A DNA stretch of 64,000 nucleotides from Streptomyces sp. NBC_00523 (GTDB taxonomy: Bacteria; Actinomycetota; Actinomycetes; Streptomycetales; Streptomycetaceae): contig NZ_CP107836.1 in assembly GCF_036346615.1 (NCBI RefSeq), positions 6,324,001 through 6,388,000 on the forward strand, in the 5' to 3' direction. This document shows positions 6,726-15,604 of the stretch, piece by piece. A model generated the notes under the pieces. That model was not told the DNA's origin, did no database searches, and saw only the letters and a program-made list of their open reading frames with translations. The position numbers and the translations under genes are program-made. Positions within the stretch are counted from its first letter, which is position 1. The number at the start of each line of letters is the position of its first letter.

Positions 6726-9188
6726 GTGGTGGGTGGCATCACACTGTTGGAGGACGAGCCCGGCGGCCCGGGGGACGCCGAGGCGGCGCCCGCGCCCGCC
6801 CCGCCTCCGCGGCCGCCCGCCGTGGCGGAGACCGCCCCCGGTGGCACGTCCGACGGCACGGCGACGGACCCCCGCCGCATCCGGCTGGTCTTCGTCGGGC
6901 TGATGCTCACGCTCCTGCTCGCGGCGCTCGACCAGATGATCGTGGCCACCGCGCTCCCGAAGATCGTCGGCGAGCTGCACGGCCTGGAGAAGATGTCCTG
7001 GGCGGTCACCGCCTATCTGCTCGCCTCCACGATCGGACTGCCGGTCTACGGGAAGCTGGGCGACCTCTTCGGCCGCAAGGGCGTCTTCCAGTTCGCCATC
7101 GTCGTCTTCGTCGTCGGCTCCGCGCTGGCCGGCTGGTCCCGCACCATGGACCAGCTCATCGCCTTCCGGGCGATCCAGGGCATTGGCGGCGGCGGGCTGA
7201 TGATCGGTGTGCAGGCGATCATCGCGGACGTGGTCCCGCCCCGCGAGCGCGGCCGGTTCATGGGCCTCATCGGCGCCGCCTTCGGCCTCGCCTCGGTGGC
7301 CGGTCCGCTGCTCGGCGGCTTCTTCACGGACCACGCCTCCTGGCGCTGGTGCTTCTACATCAACGTGCCGTTCGGCCTGATCACCCTCGCCGTGATCACC
7401 GTCGTCCTCAAGCTTCCCCGGCCCACCGTCCGCCCCCGGCTCGACATCCTCGGCGCCGCGCTCCTCGCCGCGGCGTCCACGTGCCTGGTGCTGCTGACCA
7501 GCTGGGGCGGCACCGAGTACGCCTGGGGCTCGGGCACCATCCTGGGGCTGGGCGCCGGAGCTGCCGGAACGACCCTGCTGTTCGTCCTCGTGGAGCGCCG
7601 CGCCGCCGAACCGATCATCCCGCTCCGGCTGTTCCGCGACTCGATCTTCAACGTGACCGCCCTGGTCGGCGCGGTCGTCGGCGTGGCACTGTTCGGCGCG
7701 GCCAGTTATCTGCCGAGCTTCCTGCAGATGGTCGACGGGGCCACCGCCACCGAGTCCGGTCTGCTGATGCTCCCCATGATGGGCGGTGTCGTCGGCGCCT
7801 CCGTGATCTCGGGCCAGCTCATCTCCCGCACCGGGCGCTACCGCGTCTACCCGATCGCGGGCAGCGCGATCTCGGCGGTGGGCATGTATCTGCTGTCCCG
7901 GCTGGAGACCGACACCCCGCGCTTCGAGTACAGCATCGCGCAGGCGGTCCTCGGCCTCGGGATCGGGCTGATCATGCCGGTCCTGGTCCTCGCCGTGCAG
8001 AACTCCGTGCGCCCCGCCGACCTGGGCACCGCCACCAGCGCCAACAACTACTTCCGGCAGATCGGCGGCAGCGTCGGCGCCGCCGTCTTCGGCACCCTGT
8101 TCGCCGGACGGCTCGCCGACGCGCTCGCCGTCCGGCTGCCCTCCGGGGCGGACCTCCCCGACCCGGAGTCGATCAGCCCGCAGCTGGTCCACGCGATGGA
8201 GCCCGCACTGCGGGACGCCTACATCCAGGCGTACGCCGACGCGATGCCCCGGATCTTCCTCTACCTCGTGCCGGTCCTCGTGCTCGGCCTGTTCTTCGCC
8301 TTCTTCCTCAAGGAGAAACCGCTGGTGTCCCACAGCCCCGAAACCACCGCAGGCCCCGAAGCCACCACCGAGTACACCCCGATCCCCTCCGCCCGCACCG
8401 ACGCCGCCGTCCCGTCCGCCGGCTACCTCTCCGGCGTCCCGGTCTCCGGCAGCGTCCAGCACTCCGACGGTACGAAGGTGCCGCGCGCCGCCCTCACCCT
8501 CATCGACGTCCAGGGCCAGCAGGTCGGCCGGGGCGCCAGCGGCGAGGAGGGGCGGTACGCGCTCAGCGTGCCGGGCGCCGGTTCGTACGTCCTGATCGCC
8601 GCCGCCGGGGGCCACCAGCCGCAGGCCGTCAGCGTCACCGTCGGCGAACGCCCGGTCGAGCTGGACGTGGTGCTCGGCGGCGCCGGCCGGCTCGCAGGCA
8701 CCGTCGTCACCGCCGACGGGGCGCCCGTGCGCGACGCGGCCGTCACGCTCACCGACGTACGCGGCGAGGTCGTCGCCTCCACGCGCAGCGGTCGCGAGGG
8801 CGGCTACGTGATCGGCGAACTGGTCGCGGGGGAATACACCCTCGCGGCCTCCGCCCCGGCCTTCCGGCCCGCCGCGCTCCCCGTCAGCGTGCAGGCGGCC
8901 CGGGAGACCCGGCAGGACATCGAACTCGCCGGGGGCGCCGTGCTGCGCGGGATCGTCCGGGCCACCGCCGGGCGGCCCGTCGAGGACGCCCGGGTCACGC
9001 TCCTGGACGCGGCGGGCAACGTGGTGGACACCGTGACCACCGGCCCGGACGGCGCGTTCCGCTTCGTGGACCTGTCCACCGGCGAGTACACCGTGATCGC
9101 GGCCGGGTACCCGCCCGTCGCCACGGTCCTCCAGGTCGCGGGCGGCGGACGCACCGAGCGCGACCTCCAGCTGGGGCACGAGGACTGA
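6726..9188 (+). CDS. DHA2-type MFS exporter fused to three CarboxypepD_reg-like domains
   Basis: An 820-residue membrane protein. Residues about 50-535 are a multi-span MFS drug/proton antiporter of the EmrB/QacA (DHA2) type: the LAALDQMIVATALPKI motif, GKLGDLFGRKG between helices 2 and 3, and GLASVAGPLLGGFF (motif C of antiporters). After the last helix (IFLYLVPVLVLGLFFAFFLKE) come three tandem domains of about 80 residues, each with the pattern G-x-V-x-x-x-DG-x-PV-x-DA-x-VTL-x-D and a GEYTL-type strand, like carboxypeptidase regulatory-like/Cna-B folds. The start is GTG 6726 after GAGGGGAG. Substrate unknown; the fusion is unusual for a drug exporter. Confidence 0.85.
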   Translation: MVGGITLLEDEPGGPGDAEAAPAPAPPPRPPAVAETAPGGTSDGTATDPRRIRLVFVGLMLTLLLAALDQMIVATALPKIVGELHGLEKMSWAVTAYLLASTIGLPVYGKLGDLFGRKGVFQFAIVVFVVGSALAGWSRTMDQLIAFRAIQGIGGGGLMIGVQAIIADVVPPRERGRFMGLIGAAFGLASVAGPLLGGFFTDHASWRWCFYINVPFGLITLAVITVVLKLPRPTVRPRLDILGAALLAAASTCLVLLTSWGGTEYAWGSGTILGLGAGAAGTTLLFVLVERRAAEPIIPLRLFRDSIFNVTALVGAVVGVALFGAASYLPSFLQMVDGATATESGLLMLPMMGGVVGASVISGQLISRTGRYRVYPIAGSAISAVGMYLLSRLETDTPRFEYSIAQAVLGLGIGLIMPVLVLAVQNSVRPADLGTATSANNYFRQIGGSVGAAVFGTLFAGRLADALAVRLPSGADLPDPESISPQLVHAMEPALRDAYIQAYADAMPRIFLYLVPVLVLGLFFAFFLKEKPLVSHSPETTAGPEATTEYTPIPSARTDAAVPSAGYLSGVPVSGSVQHSDGTKVPRAALTLIDVQGQQVGRGASGEEGRYALSVPGAGSYVLIAAAGGHQPQAVSVTVGERPVELDVVLGGAGRLAGTVVTADGAPVRDAAVTLTDVRGEVVASTRSGREGGYVIGELVAGEYTLAASAPAFRPAALPVSVQAARETRQDIELAGGAVLRGIVRATAGRPVEDARVTLLDAAGNVVDTVTTGPDGAFRFVDLSTGEYTVIAAGYPPVATVLQVAGGGRTERDLQLGHED

Positions 9189-9206
9189 ACACCCCCGGAG
9201 CCTTTC

Positions 9207-9235
9207 GGTGCGCCCCGGAGCGCGCGGGGCGCACC
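9207..9235 (+). terminator. Hairpin terminator after MFS exporter
   Basis: Perfect 10-base arms GGTGCGCCCC and GGGGCGCACC are separated by 9 bases, 18 bases after the stop codon. No T-run, as is usual in Streptomyces. Confidence 0.65.
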
Positions 9236-9340
9236 ACCCTCGCGGGGGATTCCGCCGATGGCCCGCGGGCGCCGGTCGCATCCCCGTACCGTGGAGTCAC
9301 GCGCCGCGGAATGCCGCGGTGAGGAAGGAGCCTTCCCCTC

Positions 9341-11776
9341 ATGGACCTCGGTGTGCCGCCGCAGAGGACACCACTGACGGCCGACGGCACGGCCGGCCGC
9401 CTGCCGCTCGCCGTGGCCGTGGTCGACGCGGAGGGGCTGGTCTCGCACTGGTCGTCCGGGGCGAGAAGGCTCTTCGGCATCGCCCGTGCGGAGGCGGTCG
9501 GCTGCCCGGCCGGTGAACTCCTGCCCGTCTCCGGCGTGCTGGGGGTGAACGGTGCACCCGCGCGGTACGACGAGGGTCCCGCGCTCGACAGCTCGCTCAG
9601 CGGGGACTTCCCGTACCCCGCGTCGGGCCGGGCCCGGCTGGACGAGCCGGGGCACGGCCGGATCGACGTGCTGTGGTGGGCGTACCCGCTCGCCGGTCCC
9701 GGACCGGCGCGGCTCCTCGTGCTCGCCGCCGACTGCGCGCAGTTGCGTGACGTACAGGACGACCACCCCGCCCATACGGTCGCCCCCGGCTTCGCCCTGC
9801 ACACCGACTTCCCCGGCCACGCCGAGCTGTCCGCGCGGCTGCCGGAGATCCTGCCGAACATGAGCGTCCAGGAAGCGACCGGCATCGTCGCCCAGGTGCT
9901 CGAACTGGGCTACCCCGTCCTGGAGTTCAGTCACCACGAACGCATCCCCGTCACCCCGGACTGGGGCGTGCCCAAGCGCGCCGGAGGGCTGCCGGCGCGC
10001 GAGGAGCGGTACGGCGCGGACGGGCGGGTGGTCCCGCAACGCGCCGTCCCCCGGCCCGAGTTGGACCTCGAATACGCGGCGGTCCGCGAACGGCTGGAAT
10101 TCCTCAACGAGGTGAGCGGCCGCATCGGCACCTCGCTCGACCTGGAACGCACCATCCGCGAGGTCACCAGCGCCGCCGTCCCCCGCTTCAGCGACTTCGC
10201 CGGTACGCATCTGCGCGCCGCCGTCCTCGCCGGTGAGGGCTTCCCCGACGGGCCGCCCGACGTCACCACCATCTGGCACCGCGTCTGGGTCGAGCACAAC
10301 GACGAACCGGGCCGCTGGGACGACACCGTGCCCGTCGGCGAGGCCATCGCCTTCCCCGAACACACCCCGTTCTTCCAGTGCATGGTCACCGGCGAGCCGG
10401 TCATCGTGCCCCACGTGAGCGAGGAGCTGAGCAACCGGATCTCCGGCGAGTTCGAGAAGCGGGACCTGCGCCCCCTGATCACCCACCGCTCGCTGCTCAT
10501 CGTGCCGCTCAAGGCCCGCGACGTGGTCCTCGGCTTCATGGTCCTGATGCGCCGCCCCGGCCGCGAGCCCTTCGACGACATGGACCGCACCACCGGCGCC
10601 GAACTCGCCGCGCGGGCCGGGCTCGTCCTGGACAACGCCCGCATGTACACGTACCAGGAGAACGTCGCCGAGACGCTCCAGGACAGCATGCTGCCCAACG
10701 TCGAGCCCCGCATGGCCGGTTGCGACATCGCGACCCGCTATCTGCCGGGCACCCGGCTCGGCCGGATCGGCGGCGACTGGTTCGACTCGGTGAAGCTCCC
10801 CGGCTCGCGCACCGCGCTGGTCGTCGGCGATGTCATGGGCCACGGGCTCAACTCGGCCGCGATGATGGGCCAGTTGCGGACCGCGGTGCTGACCATGGCC
10901 ACCATGGAGATGCCGCCCGCCCAGCTCCTGCGCAATCTGGACGACCTCGCCCAGCGCCTCGGCGAGCAGTACCTCGCGACCTGCCTGTACGCGGTCTACG
11001 ACCCGATCGCGGGCGAGCTCCAGATCGCCAACGCCGGTCACATCCCGCCCGTGCTGGTCCGAGCCGAGGACGGCCGGGCCGAACTGCTCGACCTGCCGAC
11101 CGGGGCGCCCATCGGCGTCGGCGGGGTCGCCTTCGAGACCGCCACCGTGCGGGTGCGCCCCGGGGACCGCCTCGTCCTGTGCACGGACGGGCTGGTCGAG
11201 GTGCGCGGCCAGGACATCGGGGCCGGGCTCGCCGCGCTCTGCGCCTCCGCCGCCCACCCCGCCGCGTCGATGGACGACGCTTGCGACACCATCATCCGCG
11301 CCCTGAACACCGGCGGCGGTCGCAAGGACGACGTCGCCCTGCTGATGGCCCGGCTCAACGGCATCGCGGACGAGGACGTCGCCGAGTGGCAGCTCGCCCT
11401 GGACCCCCGCGAGGTGTCCCGGGCCCGCCGCCTGGTGCGCGGCCAACTCCTCGACTGGGAGCTGCCCGACGCCGTGGAGGCGGCCGAGCTGATGGTCAGT
11501 GAGCTGGTCACCAACGCCTTCAAGCACGCCCGCACCCACCACATCGGGCTCCGTCTGGTCCGCACCGGCGCGCTGCTCTGCGAGGTGACCGACGACGAAC
11601 CGGCCCCCGCGTCCCTCCTCGGTGTCACCGACGGCGACGAATTCGGCCGGGGCCTCATGGTGGTGAGCAGCCTCGCCCGGGAGTGGGGCACCAGCGGCAC
11701 CGCGCGCGGCAAGACCGTCTGGTTCGAGCTGGCCCTGTCCCGCGTCCCACGCCCCCGGCCCAACCACCGCCGCTGA
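9341..11776 (+). CDS. SpoIIE-family PP2C phosphatase with PAS, GAF and anti-sigma-like ATPase domains
   Basis: An 811-residue cytoplasmic signalling protein. A PAS-like sensor covers about residues 20-130 (VVDAEGLVSHWSSGARRLFG). A GAF domain follows a helical linker from about 247 to 430. The metal-dependent SpoIIE phosphatase spans about 440-665 with GGDWFD (near 476), GDVMGHG, NAGHIPP and GRKDDVALL. A HATPase_c_2 serine-kinase-like domain (about 685-800) carries SELVTNAFKHA and GRGLMVV. Such proteins act on anti-sigma-factor antagonists, both dephosphorylating and phosphorylating them, to steer stress or developmental sigma factors. No sigma or anti-sigma gene is adjacent, so the partner is unknown. 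The start ATG 9341 follows AAGGAG. Confidence 0.9.
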   Translation: MDLGVPPQRTPLTADGTAGRLPLAVAVVDAEGLVSHWSSGARRLFGIARAEAVGCPAGELLPVSGVLGVNGAPARYDEGPALDSSLSGDFPYPASGRARLDEPGHGRIDVLWWAYPLAGPGPARLLVLAADCAQLRDVQDDHPAHTVAPGFALHTDFPGHAELSARLPEILPNMSVQEATGIVAQVLELGYPVLEFSHHERIPVTPDWGVPKRAGGLPAREERYGADGRVVPQRAVPRPELDLEYAAVRERLEFLNEVSGRIGTSLDLERTIREVTSAAVPRFSDFAGTHLRAAVLAGEGFPDGPPDVTTIWHRVWVEHNDEPGRWDDTVPVGEAIAFPEHTPFFQCMVTGEPVIVPHVSEELSNRISGEFEKRDLRPLITHRSLLIVPLKARDVVLGFMVLMRRPGREPFDDMDRTTGAELAARAGLVLDNARMYTYQENVAETLQDSMLPNVEPRMAGCDIATRYLPGTRLGRIGGDWFDSVKLPGSRTALVVGDVMGHGLNSAAMMGQLRTAVLTMATMEMPPAQLLRNLDDLAQRLGEQYLATCLYAVYDPIAGELQIANAGHIPPVLVRAEDGRAELLDLPTGAPIGVGGVAFETATVRVRPGDRLVLCTDGLVEVRGQDIGAGLAALCASAAHPAASMDDACDTIIRALNTGGGRKDDVALLMARLNGIADEDVAEWQLALDPREVSRARRLVRGQLLDWELPDAVEAAELMVSELVTNAFKHARTHHIGLRLVRTGALLCEVTDDEPAPASLLGVTDGDEFGRGLMVVSSLAREWGTSGTARGKTVWFELALSRVPRPRPNHRR

Positions 11777-11873
11777 CAGAGAGGTTGTGTCCGCACCCTT
11801 GCCCACGGGCCCCCTTGGGCAGTAGTCCCTGGCTGAGCAATATGAGCCTGCACGACGGGACTTGGGAGTACGC

Positions 11874-12593
11874 ATGGGCGTGTCACAGCAATACCGCGAG
11901 GCGTGGGAAGGGTACTGGGCGGCCACCCCGGACGAACCGGGCGCGGCCATTTGGGACTCGGGCCCCGATCTGAGCGCCGTACCGCACAGCCGGCTGCTCC
12001 TCCCGCACGCCGACGCCACCCTGCCCGTCGTGGACCTCGGCTGCGGCAACGGCACGCAGACCCGGCACCTCGCCACCCTCTTCCCCCGCGCCCTCGGCGT
12101 GGATCTCTCGGAGGCGGCGATCGAGCACGCCCGGAAGGCGGACCCGGGGGAGACCGCCGCGTACGAGACGCTCGACCTCACCGACGCCGACGCCGTGCGC
12201 GCCCTGCACGAGCGCATCGGCGACACGAACGTCTACATGCGGGCGGTGATCCACCAGAGCGACCCGGAGGCCCGCCCGGCCGTCGCCGCCGCCGTCGCCA
12301 CGCTCCTCGGCGCACGCGGCCGCGCCTTCGTCACCGAGCTGACCCCCGCCTCCAAGGACGTCCTGCAACGCGCCTCGCAGGGCCCGGACGGGCCGGGCCC
12401 GAAGCTGCGCCGGGTCTTCGCACACGGGCTGAAACCGGCGAGCGCCACCGACGAGGAGGTCCCGCGGCTGCTCGCGGCGGCCGGGCTGACCGTCCTGGAC
12501 AGCGGCGACACGGTCCTGCCGCAGACCGAGAACCTGCCCGACGGCACCCGGATCGACCTGCCGGCGAGGTGGTTCGTGCTGGCCACGGGCTGA
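11874..12593 (+). CDS. Class I SAM-dependent methyltransferase
   Basis: A 239-residue Rossmann-fold methyltransferase with motif I VVDLGCGNG followed by GVDLSEAAIEHARK, and a post-I acidic stretch ETLDLTDADAV. The substrate is not evident. ATG 11874 follows GGGAG; a TTG 12 bases earlier is in frame but less likely. It lies downstream of the phosphatase with a 97-base gap, so it may have its own promoter. Convergent with the LysR gene, with a hairpin between them. Confidence 0.82.
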   Translation: MGVSQQYREAWEGYWAATPDEPGAAIWDSGPDLSAVPHSRLLLPHADATLPVVDLGCGNGTQTRHLATLFPRALGVDLSEAAIEHARKADPGETAAYETLDLTDADAVRALHERIGDTNVYMRAVIHQSDPEARPAVAAAVATLLGARGRAFVTELTPASKDVLQRASQGPDGPGPKLRRVFAHGLKPASATDEEVPRLLAAAGLTVLDSGDTVLPQTENLPDGTRIDLPARWFVLATG

Positions 12594-12601
12594 CGCCGGA
12601 C

Positions 12602-12625
12602 GCCGGGGGCGCTCCAGCCCCCGGC
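12602..12625. terminator. Hairpin between convergent methyltransferase and LysR genes
   Basis: Perfect arms GCCGGGGGC and GCCCCCGGC flank a 6-base loop. It can end transcription from both directions. Confidence 0.7.
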
Positions 12626-12644
12626 CCCGGCTTCCCCCCCGGCC

Positions 12645-13535
12645 TCAGCTCCCCGTGTCGTCCCGCAGCAGCGCCATCAGGGCCCGCGCCCCCGGGCTCA
12701 GCGCCCGCGCCTCGGGGAGCACCACGGCACTCTCGTAGAACGCCTCACCGGCGCCCTCCGGCCGCACCGCCACCAGTCCGCGCGCCTCGGGCTTGCGGGA
12801 GAAGTGGTGCGGCACGAGCGCGATGCCCAGCTGCTCGTGCACCAGCTCCAGCAGGCTGTGTACGTCGGTGACCTCCAGGGCCACCGTGCGCCGCACCCCG
12901 GCCGCCGCGAACGCCGCGTCGGCCGCGCGGCGCGGACCGAAGTCCGGGTGGAAGTCGATGAACGGCTCACCCGCCAGCTCCGCCCAGGCCGCCCGGTCCG
13001 CCGCCGCCAGCCGGTGCCCCGGCGCGCACAGCAGCACCATGGGCTCCCGGGCCAGCGGGACCAGCTCGCCGCGCCAGCCCGCCGGGTCCACCGTCGCGGC
13101 GAACGCGATGTCGAGCCGCCCGCCCGCCACCCCGTCGACCAGCCGTGCCGTGCCCTCCTGGCGCAGCCGGATCTCCATGTGCGGGTGGGCGTGGTGGAAG
13201 GCGGCGAGCAGCCGGGGCAGCCGCAGCCCGGCCACGCACTGCTCCACGCCCACCGACAGGGTCCCGCGCAGCAGCCCCCGTACCGCGTCGACGGCCTCCT
13301 TCGCGGCCCGCACCCCGGCCAGGGTGCGTTCCGCCTCGACCAGCAGGGCGCGACCCGCCTCGGTCAGCCGTACGCTGCGGGTGGTCCGGCTGAACAGCGG
13401 CGTCCGCAGCTCCTGCTCCAGCGCCCGTACGGAGGCGGAGAGCCCGGACTGCGAGACGGCGACCCGCTCCGCCGCGCGGGTGAAATGCCGCTCCTCGGCG
13501 ACGGCCACGAAATGTTCCAGCTGACGCAACTCCAT
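12645..13535 (-). CDS. LysR-family transcriptional regulator
   Basis: A 296-residue regulator with an N-terminal winged HTH (MELRQLEHFVAVAEERHFTRAAERVAVSQSGLSASVR is read from residues 1-36) and a periplasmic-binding-like effector domain from about residue 90. It is transcribed away from the aldo/keto reductase at 13656. The 120-base shared gap makes the reductase the likely target, as is usual for LysR pairs. The effector cannot be read from the sequence. Confidence 0.9.
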   Translation of the reverse strand: MELRQLEHFVAVAEERHFTRAAERVAVSQSGLSASVRALEQELRTPLFSRTTRSVRLTEAGRALLVEAERTLAGVRAAKEAVDAVRGLLRGTLSVGVEQCVAGLRLPRLLAAFHHAHPHMEIRLRQEGTARLVDGVAGGRLDIAFAATVDPAGWRGELVPLAREPMVLLCAPGHRLAAADRAAWAELAGEPFIDFHPDFGPRRAADAAFAAAGVRRTVALEVTDVHSLLELVHEQLGIALVPHHFSRKPEARGLVAVRPEGAGEAFYESAVVLPEARALSPGARALMALLRDDTGS

Positions 13536-13610
13536 GATTGAGAACTCTAGGCCCTGAATCCAAGCGGAATCTCCTGTTGGACTACTGGATCGAAGTGGGC
13601 CAGCCTGGGG

Positions 13611-13639
13611 GTGTCCTGCCGGTCATGGCAGGAACACCT
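13611..13639. promoter_or_regulatory. Imperfect palindrome before aldo/keto reductase
   Basis: GGTGTCCTGCC and GGCAGGAACACC form an inverted repeat with a single bulged base, ending 16 bases before the reductase start at 13656. It could be an operator for the divergent LysR protein or a 5'-UTR hairpin. Confidence 0.4.
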
Positions 13640-13655
13640 CTCCCATGGAGCCCGT

Positions 13656-14657
13656 ATGTACATCCCGTCCGCCGACCGCTACGCGAACATGCCCTACCGG
13701 CGCACCGGGCGCAGCGGCCTGAAGCTGCCCGCGCTCTCGCTGGGCCTGTGGCACAACTTCGGCGGGGACCGGACACCGGAGACCCAGGGTGAGATCCTGC
13801 GCCGGGCCTTCGACCTCGGCATCACCCACTTCGACCTGGCCAACAACTACGGCCCGCCGCCCGGCTCCGCCGAGACCGCGATGGGCCGGGCGCTCGCCAC
13901 GGACTTCGCCGCCCACCGGGACGAGATCATCGTCTCCACCAAGGCCGGCTACCTGATGTGGGACGGCCCGTACGGCGAGTGGGGTTCCCGCAAGAACCTG
14001 CTGTCCTCGCTGGACCAGAGCCTCACCCGGCTCGGCCTGGACTACGTGGACATCTTCTACTCGCACCGGCCCGACCTCGAGACCCCGCTCGAAGAGACCA
14101 TGGGCGCGCTCGACGCGGCGGTCCGCCAGGGCAAGGCGCTCTACGTCGGCGTCTCCAACTACTCACCCGAGCAGACCCGCGAGGCCGCCCGGATCCTGAA
14201 GGAGCTCGGCACCCCGCTCCTGATCCACCAGCCGCGCTACTCGATGCTCGACCGCCGCCCCGAGGACGGGCTGCTCACCACCCTGGACGAGCTGGGCGTC
14301 GGCTCCATCGCCTACTCGCCGCTGGAGCAGGGCATCCTCTCCGACCGCTACCTGAACGGCATCCCGGAGGGCTCCCGCGCCGCCGGCAGCAGCCCCTTCC
14401 TGTCGGCCGAGGCGGTCACCCCGGACCTGGTCTCCCGGCTGCGCGAGCTCAACGAACTCGCCGCCGCGCGCGGCCAGTCCCTCGCCCAGCTGGCCCTGGC
14501 CTGGGTGCTGCGCGGCGGGCGCGTCACCTCCGCCGTGGTCGGCGCGAGCAGCGTCGCCCAGCTGGAGAACAACGTCGAGACGGTCCGGAACCTGCACTTC
14601 ACCGACAAGGAACTCAGCCGGATCGAGAAGCTGCTGAAGGGCGCCAAGCGCGGCTGA
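13656..14657 (+). CDS. Aldo/keto reductase (YghZ / glyceraldehyde-3-phosphate reductase-like)
   Basis: A 333-residue NADPH-dependent TIM-barrel reductase. The catalytic tetrad is visible: Asp60 and Tyr65 in FDLANNYG, Lys96 in STKAGY, His137 in YSHRPD. The subfamily look (LSLGLWHNFGG, NNYGPPPGSAE, SKAGYxMWxGPYG and a SSLDQSL helix) fits the YghZ group that reduces L-glyceraldehyde 3-phosphate and other aldehydes. ATG 13656 follows GGAG. It is divergent from and probably controlled by the LysR gene, and ends at a very strong hairpin. Confidence 0.88.
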   Translation: MYIPSADRYANMPYRRTGRSGLKLPALSLGLWHNFGGDRTPETQGEILRRAFDLGITHFDLANNYGPPPGSAETAMGRALATDFAAHRDEIIVSTKAGYLMWDGPYGEWGSRKNLLSSLDQSLTRLGLDYVDIFYSHRPDLETPLEETMGALDAAVRQGKALYVGVSNYSPEQTREAARILKELGTPLLIHQPRYSMLDRRPEDGLLTTLDELGVGSIAYSPLEQGILSDRYLNGIPEGSRAAGSSPFLSAEAVTPDLVSRLRELNELAAARGQSLAQLALAWVLRGGRVTSAVVGASSVAQLENNVETVRNLHFTDKELSRIEKLLKGAKRG

Positions 14658-14665
14658 CGCCCCCC

Positions 14666-14697
14666 GCCCCCGGCGGCCCGCAGCGGCCGCCGGGGGC
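14666..14697 (+). terminator. Strong hairpin terminator after aldo/keto reductase
   Basis: Thirteen-base perfect arms (GCCCCCGGCGGCC and its complement) flank a 6-base loop, beginning 9 bases after the stop. It separates the reductase from the peptidase operon. Confidence 0.8.
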
Positions 14698-14756
14698 GAC
14701 ATTGGAATGGACCTGTGGCGTGCTCGGCACCCCTGGCCTGGGCGTTCATCGGCGCG

Positions 14757-14762
14757 TACCGT
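14757..14762 (+). promoter_or_regulatory. Possible -10 box giving a near-leaderless peptidase operon transcript
   Basis: TACCGT sits 8 bases before ATG 14771, and no clear ribosome site is present. This spacing fits a leaderless or very short 5' end, common in Streptomyces. No good -35 was found. Confidence 0.35.
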
Positions 14763-14770
14763 GTGGCCGC

Positions 14771-15604
14771 ATGAAGATCCTCGTCAGCGCCGACATGGAA
14801 GGCGCCACCGGCGTGACCTGGCCGGCCGACGTGCTGCCCGGCACGCCGCAGTGGGAGCGGTGCCGCTCCCTGTTCACCTCCGACGTCAACGCCGCCGCCC
14901 TCGGCTTCTACGACGGGGGAGCGGACGAGGTGCTGATCAACGAGGCCCACTGGACCATGCGCAACCTGCTCCTGGAGAGACTGGACGACCGCGTCCAGAT
15001 GCTCACCGGCAAGCACAAGTCGCTCAGCATGGTCGAGGGCATCCAGCACGGGGACGTCGACGCGGTGGCTTTCGTCGGCTACCACACGGGCGCCGGTACG
15101 GAGGGCGTCCTCGCCCACACCTACCTCGCCAACTCCATCACCGGGGTGTGGCTGAACGGCGTCCGGGCCAGCGAGGGCCTGCTCAACGCGCACGTCGCCG
15201 CCGAGTACGGGGTCCCCGTCGTCCTCGTCACCGGCGACGACCTGACCTGCGTGGACGCCGAGGGGTACGCCCCCGGTGCGGAGAAGGTGGCCGTCAAGGA
15301 CTACGTGTCGCGGTACGCCGCCGTCTGCCGCACCCCCGCCCGTACCGCCGCCGACATCCGGGCGGCCGCCGCCCGGGCCGTGTCCGCGGCCGGGCGGTAC
15401 ACGCCGGTGGAGGGCGGTCCGTTCACCGTGGAGCTGGAGTTCGACGCCGAGCACCTGGCCGCGGCGGCCACCGTCGTACCCGGCGCGGCGCCGAGCGGCG
15501 AGAGGCGGGTCTCCTACACCAGCGCGACGATGTACGAAGGTATCCGCACGTTCAAGGCGGTGACGACGATCGTCTCGTCCGCCGTGGAGGAGCAGTATGG
15601 TTGA
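14771..15604 (+). CDS. dppA: M55 family D-aminopeptidase (DppA-like)
   Basis: A 277-residue zinc metallopeptidase close in length to Bacillus DppA (274). The N-terminal MKILVSADMEGATGV has the metal ligands Asp8 and Glu10. NEAHWTMRN (with His near 59) and GYHTGAG carry further ligand and substrate residues. DppA cleaves D-amino acids from the N-termini of short peptides such as D-Ala-D-Ala. It is the first of four peptidase genes; its stop overlaps the next start by 8 bases, so translation is likely coupled. This makes D-residue peptides, from wall turnover or peptide antibiotics, a plausible substrate. Confidence 0.9.
   Translation: MKILVSADMEGATGVTWPADVLPGTPQWERCRSLFTSDVNAAALGFYDGGADEVLINEAHWTMRNLLLERLDDRVQMLTGKHKSLSMVEGIQHGDVDAVAFVGYHTGAGTEGVLAHTYLANSITGVWLNGVRASEGLLNAHVAAEYGVPVVLVTGDDLTCVDAEGYAPGAEKVAVKDYVSRYAAVCRTPARTAADIRAAAARAVSAAGRYTPVEGGPFTVELEFDAEHLAAAATVVPGAAPSGERRVSYTSATMYEGIRTFKAVTTIVSSAVEEQYG

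Noticed and set aside
6053..9322. 1089-codon plus-strand ORF overlapping the SRPBCC and MFS genes
   Set aside because: It reads through two real genes in a different frame and is almost wholly Arg/Pro/Ala.
8804..12226. 1140-codon minus-strand ORF
   Set aside because: Opposite the SpoIIE-type phosphatase; no recognisable domain.
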